NCBI RefSeq assembly: GCF_012489685.1
Contig: NC_080044.1
Location: 23,478,369 to 23,542,368 of the forward strand
Source of the DNA: Lotus japonicus
Lineage: Eukaryota > Streptophyta > Magnoliopsida > Fabales > Fabaceae
Reading direction: 5' to 3'
DNA length: 64,000 nucleotides
Shown here: piece by piece, positions 45,500-57,351 of the stretch
How the letters are laid out: every line of letters begins with the position of its first letter
Position numbering within the stretch: position 1 is the stretch's first letter
Notes under the pieces: generated by a model
Told to the model about the DNA's origin: nothing
Database searches by the model: none
What the model saw: only the letters and a program-made list of their open reading frames with translations
Translations under genes and position numbers: made by a program

Positions 45500-48205
45500 C
45501 ATTCTCTTTACAAATTAATTAATTTTCTAAATGATCTTGCTTTTTCTTTTGTGGTTATAGTGTGGTGGGACTGAACTTCGATTTCATAGTCTGAATCTGA
45601 CCAAGCACACAGCCTAATCTCATATACAATGCATCTTTGTACTTCAGCTCTAATATTCAGAAACAGTACAGAGAGAAATATGGAGAGAAACAGGTGCATC
45701 CAGTTTTTCTTTGCTTTAATAGATTTGCTTTTGTGTGCACATTGATGCATTTTGTGAACTGGTATTTGTAGGAAATTTAGAATTAGAATATTGTTCCTCT
45801 TAGGCCTTAATGATACTCATTTCCCATAAGTTGCACAACTGGTTCCAATACAATGTTGTTCCCTTAATGTATATGTGATTTGTTTTTGATTCATACATCT
45901 TTTATTCACTTTTTCTCTAACTCAATTTTCCATTGATAGGAATTTTCTTTATCAATCTGACTGAATTTTTCTTTGATTTACATGAGGGTAAAGCAAGGCA
46001 CAAAGTTGAGAAAAAAGGGTTTAGCATGTTACTCCTTTTAGTATTGAATTTCTATTATCCAAATATCCAATTTTATGACTTTCGGTTTCCATCATCTCAA
46101 ACTGTATTTCTTGATAATTTATCTGGGAATTCATAACTTATATGGGAAGGGTACTACTTTTCTGAAAAATCCTCAAAAAGTGAAAGTGCATAGAGATATT
46201 TCATTCATTGAAGGAGTAAACTGGATGTGCTGAGGAATTTTGCTGCTATTATATCTTTGTATGTGATTGTGTTTGTTGAATAGAAAAAGGGGGAATTAGG
46301 GTATCTGTTTATTTTGTGGTATTAATATGCGGGGTGTCGTTACTGTTTAGGTGTCTATATATCATCTGATATCTGATTTATCTTCCTCCTATTCATATTC
46401 AAATTTGAAACATTGGAGATGAGTGTTGATACTGAGTAGGATAAAGAGTCATTCACACTGAAATGTTTTGCTGCTGTTGTTGCTTTTTTTTTTGGACCAT
46501 GTATGTAATTATTTGATTGCTGAAAGAATTATTTGAGAGAGAAGCTATAGTCCAATAGGGAAGACGGGAAACTTCATTGACTCAATGCACGAGTTCATTT
46601 TTCAATATTGGCAAGGCTTAAGTAGATTTTGTCATTGATAAATGAATCCAATATGTACAAACAACTAAATTTGTGCTTCATTTCTAAATGTAAGCTTGCA
46701 ATTTAGCAGTTATAGGTGTCTTATGGTGTTTTAATATTATCGTGTTCCTTTTTATATACTTAAACCGCTTCATTTTTCTTTATAAGAATTTCATAGCTAA
46801 GTTTATTCCTGAAGTAAAGTTCTTGCACTTGCACCTTGATCTGTTGATTTTCTTCATCCAAATATTTACTTAAGCATGGGCTATATGTAATTAGTAACTG
46901 AAATAAGCAGAGAAGGAATTCTGATTACAGATTTTGTCCTATATGTTGAATTGCGACATTATTTTGATACCTGAAAATAGTTGTTCCTCAAATTCACGTA
47001 TGCACTTTTTTAGTGGGAATAAAAAAAATATATATCTATATATAGATAGAGAAAGTCAGCAGTTCTGGTGCGTCTGCTTTATTGTTATGTTAGTTATTAG
47101 TCACCTACTTTTTGGACTGATGGTCTTCTATGATGCTGAAATGAAGTTCCATGATTCAAGCCATAGAGTTTGGCTCTTAACAAGCAGAAGTTGGCAAGAT
47201 GTTCCAATATATACTGTGAAAGTAAAGCCTCAATTTGCCTCTTTCCTTCTCCTTATGCTTCTCTCTTGATATGCTACATTTAAGTTTCTTTAACTGTTTC
47301 AGGAAATTCATCCACCACAATCAATGCTTCCACAAGAAGCATTCTCAAGGCTTCCACCCCAAGATTCATGAAGACATTTGGTTTAAGTTCAGACATGGAA
47401 TGTGTCAACTCTTCTGTATGTGGACATGGTAGCAAAGATTCTCACTCTGTATCTGATTTAATGCTCTCCAACAAGTTGATCTTAAATGGGACATATTGTG
47501 CTTTATATAGCTTTAGAGCTTTGATTTTGATTTATAATTTATACATTCTAAATGTTTCGTATTCATAGATTTGGTTTTAATTTTTCAGCTATTTTCCCCT
47601 TAATCCACTAGCCATTTCAAAGTGGCTAATGCACCTTCCATAGTCTATCAGAGTTCAGTAGATGAAAATGTGACTGACTTTAAGAGTTGGTCTTTCTTTT
47701 GTAACAGGGGACTTGCTTTGTTACTGAAGGTAGTCATACTCAAGTAGTTTTTTACAAACTAAAGAATTAGAAGCTCTCATGGGAGAAGCATTTTACATGA
47801 AAATAATTCATGTATAAATTAATAGAAAAATACATTTATATATTCTTTAAGTACATTTTTCATAGTTTTTAATAATTATGAGTAAATATACATACATTAA
47901 TGAAAATTTGGTAGTAAATATATGTCGTACTGGGACTAAAAGAGAAAAGATTAATATATATATCGTTACATTTATTTATTTTAATTGCATGAGGAGGAAT
48001 GTTTCACATATAAATAATTTCATTTTTATAAAAAAACATTTTAAACCTAATTTAAAATAATTTTAGTCTTTTTCTTTATTTTTTACAATAGTTTTATGAT
48101 AATTTGATGTTAAAAAATAGTATATCTATTTATGTATTAATTACTGGGTTTTAAGCTCAACTCCAACCAAGAGGTACGTACGTGAAGTATTTTTAAAATA
48201 GTGTA
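45500..48205. other. Helitron interior, mostly non-coding
   Basis: AT-rich DNA with intron-like character. 47300-47470 follows a possible acceptor and reads openly in two frames, perhaps another captured exon, unidentified. No conserved Rep motif (HUH) was found anywhere in the element. Confidence 0.4.
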
Positions 48206-49042
48206 AGAGAGTTCGCTGAGTGGATTCTTAAGGTGGGCGACGGAGCGGTTGACACCATCGACGAGACTCAAACAACAATTGAAATTCTGTCGGATTTGTT
48301 GATTGGACAGGGTCCTGATCCTCTTCTTGAGTTGGTCAATTTTTCTTATCCGGACTTAGTGGCGAACTTGGAAAATGATTCGTACTTTCAGGAAAGAGTG
48401 ATTCTCGCTCCTACACTCGAGAGCGTCGAGCACGTCAACAACTACATGCTGTCAAAGCTTCCTGGTGTCGAGAGAGAGTACTTGAGCTACGATACCCCGT
48501 GTAGATCGGATGAGGATTCTGAGGTTCACGCGGAGTGGTTCACCTCTGAGTTTTTAAACGGCGTTCAGTGCTCGGGAATTCCAAACCACAGACTGATATT
48601 AAAAGTTGGAGTTCTGATCATGCTTCTACGAAACATAGACCAAGCAGCCGGTCTGTGTAATGGGACCCTGTTTAGAGTCACTCATCTTACTCAGTATATA
48701 ATTGTTGCGACTGTTTTATCAGGAATCAGGCTGGGTAAAAATGAGTACATTCCGAGGATAACCTTAACGCCTTCTGACTCTGGTCTTCCCTTCAAGTTCT
48801 CTCGAAGGCAGTTCCCGGTGACTTTATGCTTTGCAATGACTATAAACAAGAGCCAGGGCCAGTCCCTTTCTCATGTCGGTTTCTACCTTCCGAGGTCTGT
48901 AGTTACTCATGGACAACTGTATGTCTCTCTCTCAAGGGTGAAGTCTAGAAAATGCCTGAAGGTACTCATTGTGGATGAGCAAGGGGTAGTTTCGAGCTCC
49001 ACGCGCAATGTTGTCTACAAAGATGTTTTTGAGAACGTGTGA
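48206..49042 (+). pseudogene. Helitron helicase, C-terminal fragment
   Basis: An open frame of about 279 codons from REFAEWIL through a TGA at 49040-49042. It contains helicase segments of the PIF1/RecD type: NDSYFQERVILAPT, then PNHRLILKVG and MLLRNIDQAAGLCNGT, and the C-terminal motifs TINKSQGQSL and YVSLSRVKSRK. In intact Helitrons this is the end of a protein of well over a thousand residues with an N-terminal HUH replication initiator that nicks and transfers single-stranded DNA. Here the Walker A and B parts and the Rep domain are gone and no in-frame ATG lies at the start. The retained portion is undamaged, suggesting the truncation is recent or that the part was kept by transduction. 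Confidence 0.92.
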
Positions 49043-49097
49043 GCGGAAAATGACGCGCATAATCGCGCTCACTACAGAGTAACTCAGCTACTGTTTA

Positions 49098-49505
49098 TTA
49101 GACACCGTAAAACCATCCCCTTATATGTTTTGGAAAATTTGAGGTTTCGTTAACCAATCTTCTTATTAGTTAATCAGTCGTTTGCTTCGCATTTCAGACA
49201 CTTCTATTTCATCTTTGTTTATTAGTTATTTAACCGCATGAATTTCATACAAGTGATTCAATTTAAGACTTTTCCGCCACTATGCTCAGCGTATCAGACT
49301 CTGCAATTTTATCCGTTGTTTAATATATTTTAAATAATCAACGTATTGACTGACGTATAAAAAAAACGTATTGATTGATGTATCAAACACGATAAATCCG
49401 TCCCCTTATATGTTTTGTAGAATTTGAGATTTCTTTAACCAATCTTTTTATTAGTTAACCAATCGTTTACTTCGCATTTCAGACTCTTATATTTCATCTT
49501 TATTT
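49098..49505. repeat. ~120-bp direct duplication near Helitron 3' end
   Basis: CC(A/G)TCCCCTTATATGTTTTG through TTCATCTTT occurs at about 49115-49220 and 49398-49502. It lies between the helicase stop and the terminal hairpin, where Helitron 3' subterminal sequences sit. Confidence 0.8.
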
Positions 49506-49562
49506 ATTATATTTAAAAAAATCAACGTATTGATTTACGTATAAAATACGACATACGTATTC

Positions 49563-49579
49563 CCCGTGCATCGCACGGG
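49563..49579 (+). other. Helitron 3' terminal hairpin
   Basis: Seven-base stem CCCGTGC/GCACGGG with an ATC loop, ten bases before CTAG. It acts as the termination signal for rolling-circle transposition in this superfamily. Confidence 0.9.
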
Positions 49580-49593
49580 TAAAAAAACACTAG

Positions 49594-52371
49594 TTAGAAC
49601 TTAAAGTAAGGAAACCCTATTTTCTTCCCATAAATAGCAAAATTCGATGTTCAATTCCACTTCCATCCATCTTGTGAGAGAAAGGAATTGAGCACAAAAA
49701 AAACGATAGATGATGAGAAAGTGAGAGAAAATGAGATGATGAAATTAGTGAATTACATAAAAATGAATTCCTAGATGATGAAAATTCTTGATATATTTTT
49801 TTTTGGTCAACGGAACGCAGATTGGTATTTCATGGCCCACTAACAGGCTACTCGATACAAACTGTTGGTAGTTAATTACAGTGGCATAAGACTAGCATTA
49901 AACACATCCTAGTCCCACTGTTGGGGTTACACCAACAACAGACCATCTCTTTTTTGTTTTTTGTCAAAAACAGACCATCTCTATTCTTTTGAATAAAGTT
50001 CCGTTTGATACAAAAAAGCGAACTCCTACTATTAGATTTAGAAGTCAGCCCATCTTCTCAAAATAAAATGTAAGCCCATATTTGTGTTTTTTATTCCCAA
50101 TTGGGTCCGTTAGCCTAGAAGTCCACTAAATCCCTAGTGCTAATTAATTATAAAGAGTCACTTACTCACTTATCAGTATAAATAGTTTGACATAAAAAAA
50201 AAAACGGTAAGGAAAAAAAAATGTAGCTCATGCATTTGATACTCCAGTCAGATTAAGGAAAACTACGAATAAGTAAGCAAGTTAGAACTCGTACTTGTAA
50301 TGGTACAAGATCAAACCTCAGAAAATTCATTTATTTGGAGGGATCACCACCGTATTCTGAACAGATTAATACCTGCAAGGACGAAAAAGAAAAGATTAGG
50401 AGAAATATTTATAGAATAATATAACCAACCACATAATATTGACCCACTTGGAAGAGGTTCTAAGCAATAAGGATAGGAGAATAATGATTACTAGTTTAAG
50501 GAAAAATTGAATGTTATCAAGGACACAAAAAAAAGAAATTGAGGGAAACTGCTATGGAATAATATTACCAACCCAATAATATTGACCTACTTGGAAGAGG
50601 TCTTACACAATAAGAAGAATAATGATTACTAATTAAGGTAAAATTGAATGTTATCAGATATATCTGTTATATGATCATTTCATATCTTCACATATTTTCT
50701 GAGTTTATAACAACTCATGCATATATACATAAAACGAGACATCCCTTATAGGTACACACTCATTTTACCATAATCCTAATTCTCTCTCATCCTTGCTAAC
50801 TTGAGTATCGAACAGGTACCCATCTACGGCGTCCACTTCGTCCGGCCACTTGGATACTAGAACAAGGGAACTATGTAGAAGATGAGAATTCTAGTTTGCA
50901 GGACACACAACCATGATCATCGTCAAATTAATAAGGTTCAATAAATCTACACCAGACACTTACATATGAGTATTGAGTCTCATAAGAGAACATGTCACAC
51001 TTCTTTATGATGAAGTCATGTGTTAGCACTACATGAAAACAATGAGCTACAAATGGCTACAAAATCGTCAGTAATTAAGCAATTTACCGATGGCTTAGCT
51101 GTCAGTAAGACTTTTTATAGGAAAAAACGAAACCGACAGTTTTTAACCATTTGAAAACCGGAAAGATAATTAAGCACACAACTTGATGGTAGTTCATTCC
51201 CTTGATAAACCAGTGAGAGCATTTTTTGCCATACAATTGATTGGGAAATTACTGACAACCGAAATTGTTAGGAAGATATGAAAACATTGACAATTTAATT
51301 CGCCGGTAAGGTTCGAACGACCAAAATTATCCTTAAATTATGAATTTAATCCCTAATTTCGATGTAGGTATAGAGCTTAGAAAACCACCAAAAGCTTGCC
51401 AGAAATATATGGAAACCACCAAGGATTAATTAAGTTAAGCAGTTTCTAAGAATTGAAGTCCAAGTGATGATTTTCGCTCAATCCATGGAAAAATAGAGAA
51501 GAAATGAAATTTTCTAGTGAAGCACGCTTAAGTCTAGGTTTGCTTAAGCCAAAGACATTCACACGAAAGCCATGAGTCAAATACAGAGAAAAAGACATTT
51601 TTGAGTAGTCAAAGTAAAATTGCAAGATTAATTACATCTGAAAATTTAATATAAACGGTTGGATGGGGAAAATTTGTAAATAAACTCTTACCTGAGTGAA
51701 CCTAATGCAATTTGTAAATGAAGATTTATGAGTCTACCTCGCTAAAGCGAGCAACACTACTACAACATGACGTTTTCTCTTGCTTAAGAGATCATAAGCT
51801 CACTTAAACGAACCTTAGCTGACCTGAATGCATACAAAAGCTAGAAATAAGAAGAAAGACACTAATATGGACATTTTCTTAGATCTTTAGCACCTTTGAC
51901 TAAGTGAAGATAGAGGAGGGCGTAGGAGCTTGGACAGGAAGCTCTGGAGGTCGGGATTCGACGTCGATACATTTTAAATCTTTAGATTCTTCTTAGTTTC
52001 TCCTTTATTCATAAATCTATCCATGTAAATTGATAGTCAAATCTATCTTTTTTGAGTTAGATGTAGTTGACTACCTTATCTGTATTTTATGTGATTCAGC
52101 TCTATACTACACTGAAGTTCTATGTATTGAGTGATTCAGTGGTCATTTCTATTCTTCAAGCTACATTTTAGATGGATCAACTAAGACATTTATGTTATTC
52201 CGCTTACGCACTTAATCACATGAACTGTTTAAACTTTTAATCTTGCCAATTTTTGAGAAGTTCTAACAACACTCTCTTTTCAACACCATTTTAACCACTC
52301 TTTGATTAATTTGTTGAAATTCATATAAATCTTACTAAATTGGAAATGATACATTAATCATAATTTTAGTG
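49594..52371. other. Intergenic region
   Basis: AT-rich with a direct duplication at 50400-50657. From about 51029, CACTACATGAAAAC followed by ACCGATGGC and ACCGACAG motifs resembles the start of a CACTA-type element, but its other end is not evident. No gene is supported. Confidence 0.4.
50400..50657. repeat. ~120-bp diverged direct duplication
   Basis: Two copies (about 50400-50519 and 50540-50657) share GGAATAATAT.ACCAACC, ATAATATTGACC and ACTTGGAAGAGG in the same order, ending in AAATTGAATGTTATCA. Confidence 0.8.
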
Positions 52372-52646
52372 AACCCACTTGGGGAATGTATCTTATAAGA
52401 ATATAATTTTATATGAGAGCATAAGAATAAATCACGATCGTTAGATCTAACCATCAATGGTTAAGATTAAAACATGAAGTCATGTGACTTTTTAAAAAAG
52501 TTACATGACATTTTTAAGTGATCATGTGACATGACCATTAAATTCTTTTAATCTTGACTGTTGATGATAGATCTAACGGTCGTGATTTATTTCTATGTTC
52601 TCATATAAAACTGTAATTCTCATAAGATACATTCTCAACCCACTTG
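52372..52646. mobile_element. Fold-back MITE with 10-bp target duplication
   Basis: The element 52382-52636 (255 bp) begins GGGAATGTATCTTATAAGAAT and ends with the inverse of GAGAATGTATCTTATGAGAAT. Inverted similarity extends about 90 bp inward, so the whole element can fold into one hairpin. AACCCACTTG flanks both sides (52372-52381 and 52637-52646). A 10-bp duplication fits the Mutator-like range (9-11 bp). Confidence 0.9.
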
Positions 52647-53059
52647 AATATAAGCCCACCAATAAAACAATGTTTTTTTTACCTTAACATATCATTATAA
52701 TCAAATTGAACCCGAGATAGAAGACAGAATATTAGTGTGCAAAAAATTGAACAACCCCGATGACCGCCTTCTATCCAAACAACATCAGAAAAGGTAGATA
52801 GATGCCTTATGAGCTAGGTAGTCGATACAAAAATTTATCTCTCTACAAACAAAAGAAAGATCAAACAAACTAATGTTAAAAATAGAGGGGTTGCTACCAT
52901 TTTCTTTTCATTGGTATATCCGGAGTAGCTAGAATTCACGGTCACGGTGAATACACCAATTGATTGCAATCTGACCACAAGTTTATAATGGTAGACTAGA
53001 AATGCCTATGCTGTGAACTTCACTTGTACTCTCTTTGTTAATACTTCATTATCAACTGC

Positions 53060-53195
53060 CATTTTTTCTTCATCGCTATCAACTATGCTTTCTGGCCTTT
53101 TCCTTTCTTTCTGTATAGGCGTCGCTGTAGACTGTACCTCTCAAATCCGCACAACTTCTTCAAACCCTGGAAGTTTTCTGTTTCTGTGAGTGAAG
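53060..53195 (+). other. Candidate 5' UTR exon of AS8-like gene
   Basis: CT-rich leader-like DNA ending in GTGAGTGAAG/GTAAAAG at 53195. It would be joined to the acceptor TGTTCACAG at 53789. The exact start is unknown. It precedes the coding start by one ~594-bp intron. Confidence 0.45.
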
Positions 53196-53795
53196 GTAAA
53201 AGCAACTGAATCTCATTCTCCCTCGTTTTCGTTTCATCAGCTACAATTTTAGTGCCGTTTATTCATTGAATCATTTGTTTGCATCTATGTATTTGAATTT
53301 TGATTGCTTGTCTTGGTCATGTTTATGTTGCATTTACTGAAATAACAGACAGATGCAGATGATAGGGTTGCAATTGCGTCACAATACGATTGCCAGAGAC
53401 TTCAAATACTCTAATAATGCGGCCACAATTGCAATCAAACATTTCCTTCATTAAAACTCAGTTTTCACACTCATGATTCAGTGACTACGAGCCCGATTGG
53501 ATGGATACCCGTCAGAAAGTATGAAAATTGGAAATTAACGTGTCCCTGAATCACTCATACTTTTTGATTGGTATACAACCAGCTCTACATTTTTCTAAAA
53601 CTATATATGCTTGATTGCTCACAGCTTTACAATTGATGTCATAGTGTTGTGATAGATAGACTTGAGAGTTGGGTGCTAGTTAGTTTACTATCTTCGTCTA
53701 AATGTTTAATCAGGGTTTACCAGCTGACTAGAGGTTTACCATTTTAACAATTTTACTGTGAGTGATTTGTCATTTACTACTGTTCACAGGCTCTG

Positions 53796-55889
53796 ATGAT
53801 TATAAAAGGATTGTTTAGGAGATATGAAAGGTGGAACCCTGTGCATCCAACTTATGGAGCCTTTTGGGGAATGGGTGTGGGTGTTGGTTGTGGTGTAGGA
53901 TGGGGTCCGGGATTCGGACCTGAAGTGATAGGCTATGTTGGAGCTGGTTGTGGCGTTGGATTCAATGTAGGCATCACTCTGGCTGGCTTCGGAATTGGCC
54001 TTCCAGCTAATTTTGTTTTTGAAGCTCCTTATAATGGTAAACCTCTCATCAACATTTTAAACTTTTTGTCTGCCTTTGGGCCGCGTCTTAAACTGATGCA
54101 CATTCATGTGACTTGTTTAAATCCAGCTATTGTGGCGACAAAAAACTCTGCAGTGAAGTTAGCACGTTCCAATGGTCCTCTTTCTGGTACACACATGCCA
54201 GGGGATATCTGGATTAGAAATGTACCTAGTGTATCTGACTTGCAAAGAGAAGCCAGTGAAAAATTGTTTTGCTTTAGGGAAAAGTATTTATCAAACAAGG
54301 GAACTGATTTCTTTGACGTGAAGAATAGATTGCCTTTGTTCTCGTCTGCCTGTAAAAGTATACAAGCATTCCATAACCAGTTGCTCTGTTCTCGTAAAGG
54401 TATTATTTTTCTTAGAAAATCAAATTAATGTCTCCTCTATTACCCAGCATTTGTCTTGTATAAATTGTTTGCTCTCCTTTTCATCCTTTTAACTTATTGA
54501 GTTTGCTGCCTTCATGATTTATATGCTTATCTTTATTTCATGTGCATTTTCTTCCTCTCATTTTAATATTTTTTTTTGCACATTCCTCTCATGAGCGTGA
54601 TTCTAGTTGCAATTTTCTATTTCCTATATGAAAGTTTATGGTTTGACATTCGACAATTCAGTCTCAAGGTCCTAAATTGCCACACCTGAAATGATGTCAT
54701 GATATGTAGTTTAGACCCATCATTTTCCTACAAAATCTACTTGACTGACATTTGCTTGCCTCTAGACATTGAGTAAATAAAGCCCATCTTATAGCGTATG
54801 TTGTATGACTTATCTTTTTTCTATGTTATTAGAGATCTTTGATGTACTACTGTCAGTTGGATAATTGGCTAAAAACGTACAGGATAAACTGCCTGTCTGT
54901 TATTCAATTCTGGGATGTAACTATCCCCAATTGGACTTGAGAATAGCTGCCCCTCACCCCCTCCCCCCTCTCAAATTTTATTCTAACATGTTGGGGGATG
55001 TGAGCTAAATTGTTAAGTACTGATATCAATGAATACACAGGCAATTTGTTACTCGTAAAAAGTTATATCTTTGAACATATCAGAGTATCTTAGGCGATCT
55101 CTTAAAGATTGGTTTCCATATGCCCTGAACTTCATCATTTATTTCCTTATTTAACTAGGATTGCGAGTCTAATAGAAGTATAAATAGAGATAATGTTGTT
55201 TCTTTTGCAATACGTTCAAGTGTAACAAGTCCTGTCATATCAAGTAAATATCAAGTTCAGAGTATTTAGGCTCTGTTATCTCCTTTCCCTCTTTTGATAC
55301 CTAAAACCCTAGAATTTCAAGAATTACCTGTGACAATGTCACAAAACTCACCCACTGCTACTAAATATATGCTGCTATTTTCGCTTTGATGTTTAGGAAA
55401 CTGGAGTCATTAGTCAAAATAGTTTTTCTATGATGGATATGCCTAACTCAAAATATAGATGACAACTTCCCATGGACAGTAGCTAAAGGTTTTCTCAGCA
55501 TGATGTCTTGATTTGTAATGCTGAGGATTGTTTGATGTCATAAACTTCATTCCAATTGATATTGTTTTATTCTATGCCCATTTTGTTACCACCATCCCCC
55601 TCCCAAAAAAAAAAAGGATTTTCGTCCCATTGGAGCGGAGTGGCATGTGAAAGTTTGGTTTCTTTAAGAATTCTTCTTATCGAAATAGTACAAATATGAG
55701 TACCTTCTGTCAGAATATCATGTAGATTGTAGCATCTAGTTTGAGAGAAAGCAGTACATTATTTGCAAATGGTAAAGGTGGTCTTTGGATGATCCCTTGC
55801 ACTATTTTCCTTCAATATGTAATTTAACTACTAGCTGTTTTTGAAGTAAACTTGACGTTTGCATCTCTTATTTTGCAGAAAAAGATTGA
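53796..55889 (+). CDS. Cadmium-induced protein AS8-like
   Basis: Three coding exons: 53796-54036, 54127-54399 and 55879-55889, giving 174 residues. The start MIIKGLFRRYERWNPVHP follows an acceptor at 53789 by six bases. Residues about 22-72 form a glycine-rich, membrane-like stretch with repeated GVGxGxG (GMGVGVGCGVGWGPGFGPE, then GYVGAGCGVGFNVG). This pattern is that of the plant cadmium-induced protein AS8 family, whose molecular function is not established to my knowledge. The second exon (LARSNGPLSG... FFDVKNRLPLF) is polar. The tiny third exon (11 bases, ending E-K-D-stop) rests on phase and an ATTTTGCAG acceptor; if the 1479-bp intron is retained the protein instead ends at 54428. The gene looks intact. 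Confidence 0.75.
54400..55878 (+). other. Putative last intron of AS8-like gene
   Basis: Begins GTATTATTTTTC after AAAG and ends in TTATTTTGCAG. T-rich throughout, with a poly-A run at 55605-55615. No inserted element is recognised. Confidence 0.55.
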
Positions 55890-56094
55890 TGACTTCCACC
55901 ATTATCAGCTTGGTGGTTACATTTTGATAGACCTCTCACTTTTCTGTTTGATAGATTTGGAACCAAAGATCCTATTTTTGTAGTGAATGAGATATCATAT
56001 TATTATACTCTACTCCCTCTCTCTCGACAAATTCAAGTGTGTATGTATGTTCCTGTTTTTTTTTTTATGTTTCTTTGTAAAATCTAACCCAATA

Positions 56095-56405
56095 AAACTG
56101 AGGAGGCCCTCCGGGCTAGAAAGTCAGCGACACTATTGGCGGATCTACGAACAAATAAAACATCCATGTGTGTAAAAGCCAAAGCTAAAGTGCGACAGTC
56201 CGCAATAATTAAATCAAGGTATGAAAAGCCTCTACTACGCTGTCTCTACCACTGAAAGAACTGCAACGCATCCGTCTCAAAACATAGTGGAACCCAAGAT
56301 TAAGAGCAAGACGCATTACCCACCGCAAAGACGCATTACCCACCGCAAACAAAGAGCCTCCGCTAAGCCCGCTGATTGCATCATGACCGGGGCTAAATTG
56401 CATAA
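56095..56405 (-). pseudogene. LINE RNase H fragment
   Basis: The minus strand translates in broken frames to AGLAEALCLRWV, later FVRRSANSVADFLARRA. This is the conserved C-terminal RNase H region of plant L1-type LINEs. A 20-bp unit (AAGACGCATTACCCACCGCA) is tandemly duplicated at 56308-56347, shifting the frame. The copy is short and dead. It lies just past the AS8-like gene and may be in its 3' UTR. Confidence 0.7.
56308..56347. repeat. 20-bp tandem duplication in LINE fragment
   Basis: AAGACGCATTACCCACCGCA occurs twice in a row without mismatch, so it is young or was copied recently. Confidence 0.9.
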
Positions 56406-57351
56406 TCACTAATTTTTGTGCATATGGTGCACAAAATGTTAGTTAACAAAAGAGATGTAACAAGTCAGTAGACAGACAACCATAAATGAGTAACACTTGA
56501 TCATAGTTGAAAAAAAAATTGATTACGAAATTTATCCGCAAAGCTTAGGGGCATTAGATAATTATACTCCATGATTGGAGTATATACATATATTATTAAA
56601 TATTTTTCACAAGCGATGAAAAGTTCATCAAGATTGTGAATATGCATGGTTCATAAAGTTTCCTCACCTCAGTAAAGTGAGAGAAATGACCCTACTAAAT
56701 GAATCATAAAAGCAAATTTGATGGGAGAAATCCCTCGCCAAACACTAAAAAACCCCTCGCTAAATAATAAGCGACGGAATTGAATCATGGCAGAAAGCGG
56801 TGTCACTAGATATTTAGCGAGCAATTTCATAATCACCGCAAAGTAATTCAAATTTCATTGCTTATGAATTAGTCATTTTATGTGTTATTCAATTTCCCTT
56901 TCAAATTAAGAGTGGGAATTTTTTCAGCGCTTAAAGAGATTACCAATTTCCATCCGCCTAGAGAGGGATTGTTTTACGTCGCCAATCTGCCAGGGAAAAC
57001 TCTATCGCAAAGTACTAGTTTGCCTCCTTTTTTGGCCACAGAATTTACTTCCTTATAGGCGGAATTTATCCATTTTCTTCATAAAAATTATTTTTATGTT
57101 TTCAAATCCTGAACAATTTCAATTAAAATCAAATGTTGGTTCAAAGTTTTATAGAGAGATCTACTCAAGCAGAAGTGCATCAAAACTACTTCATGACTTG
57201 TAGATAAAAATCTAATTTTCTCGAGTGTGATAACCAATATAGAAAAGTTTCACTAACAGAACAGTATATGTCCAAAACTGCTATAAAATACACATTCATC
57301 ACAACTTTTTTGCAAGGGGAAAAAAGCTCTAAACTGTTTGCAATAGCAAAA
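56406..57351. other. Intergenic DNA with GCGACGG/CTCGCTAAA motifs
   Basis: 56740-57010 contains CTCGCTAAATAATAAGCGACGGAATT and further TCGC motifs, resembling the CACTA subterminal arrays at 1020-1475 but sparse. No terminus is seen. The rest is AT-rich without a gene. Confidence 0.35.

Larger units (their letters stand above)
43351..49593 (+). mobile_element. Helitron with captured host exons
   Basis: The left end TCTATATATATTAGAAAAG follows an A, and the right end CTAG precedes a T, as expected for Helitron insertion between A and T. A 17-base hairpin (CCCGTGC ATC GCACGGG, 49563-49579) stands 10 bases before the terminal CTAG. The 3' third encodes the C-terminal part of a Helitron PIF1-type helicase. 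The Rep domain and the helicase N-terminus are missing; their place is taken by 4.8 kb of other DNA that includes acireductone dioxygenase exons. Length 6243 bp. It cannot move by itself. Confidence 0.9.

Noticed and set aside
48180..48233. Helitron helicase fragment as a complete gene starting at a GTG codon
   Set aside because: The frame continues upstream without an ATG into sequence of other origin; conserved N-terminal helicase motifs and the Rep domain are missing.
51029..51330. CACTACATGAAAAC and following ACCGA motifs as a CACTA element
   Set aside because: Only one possible end and weak motif repetition; mentioned with the intergenic region but not called.
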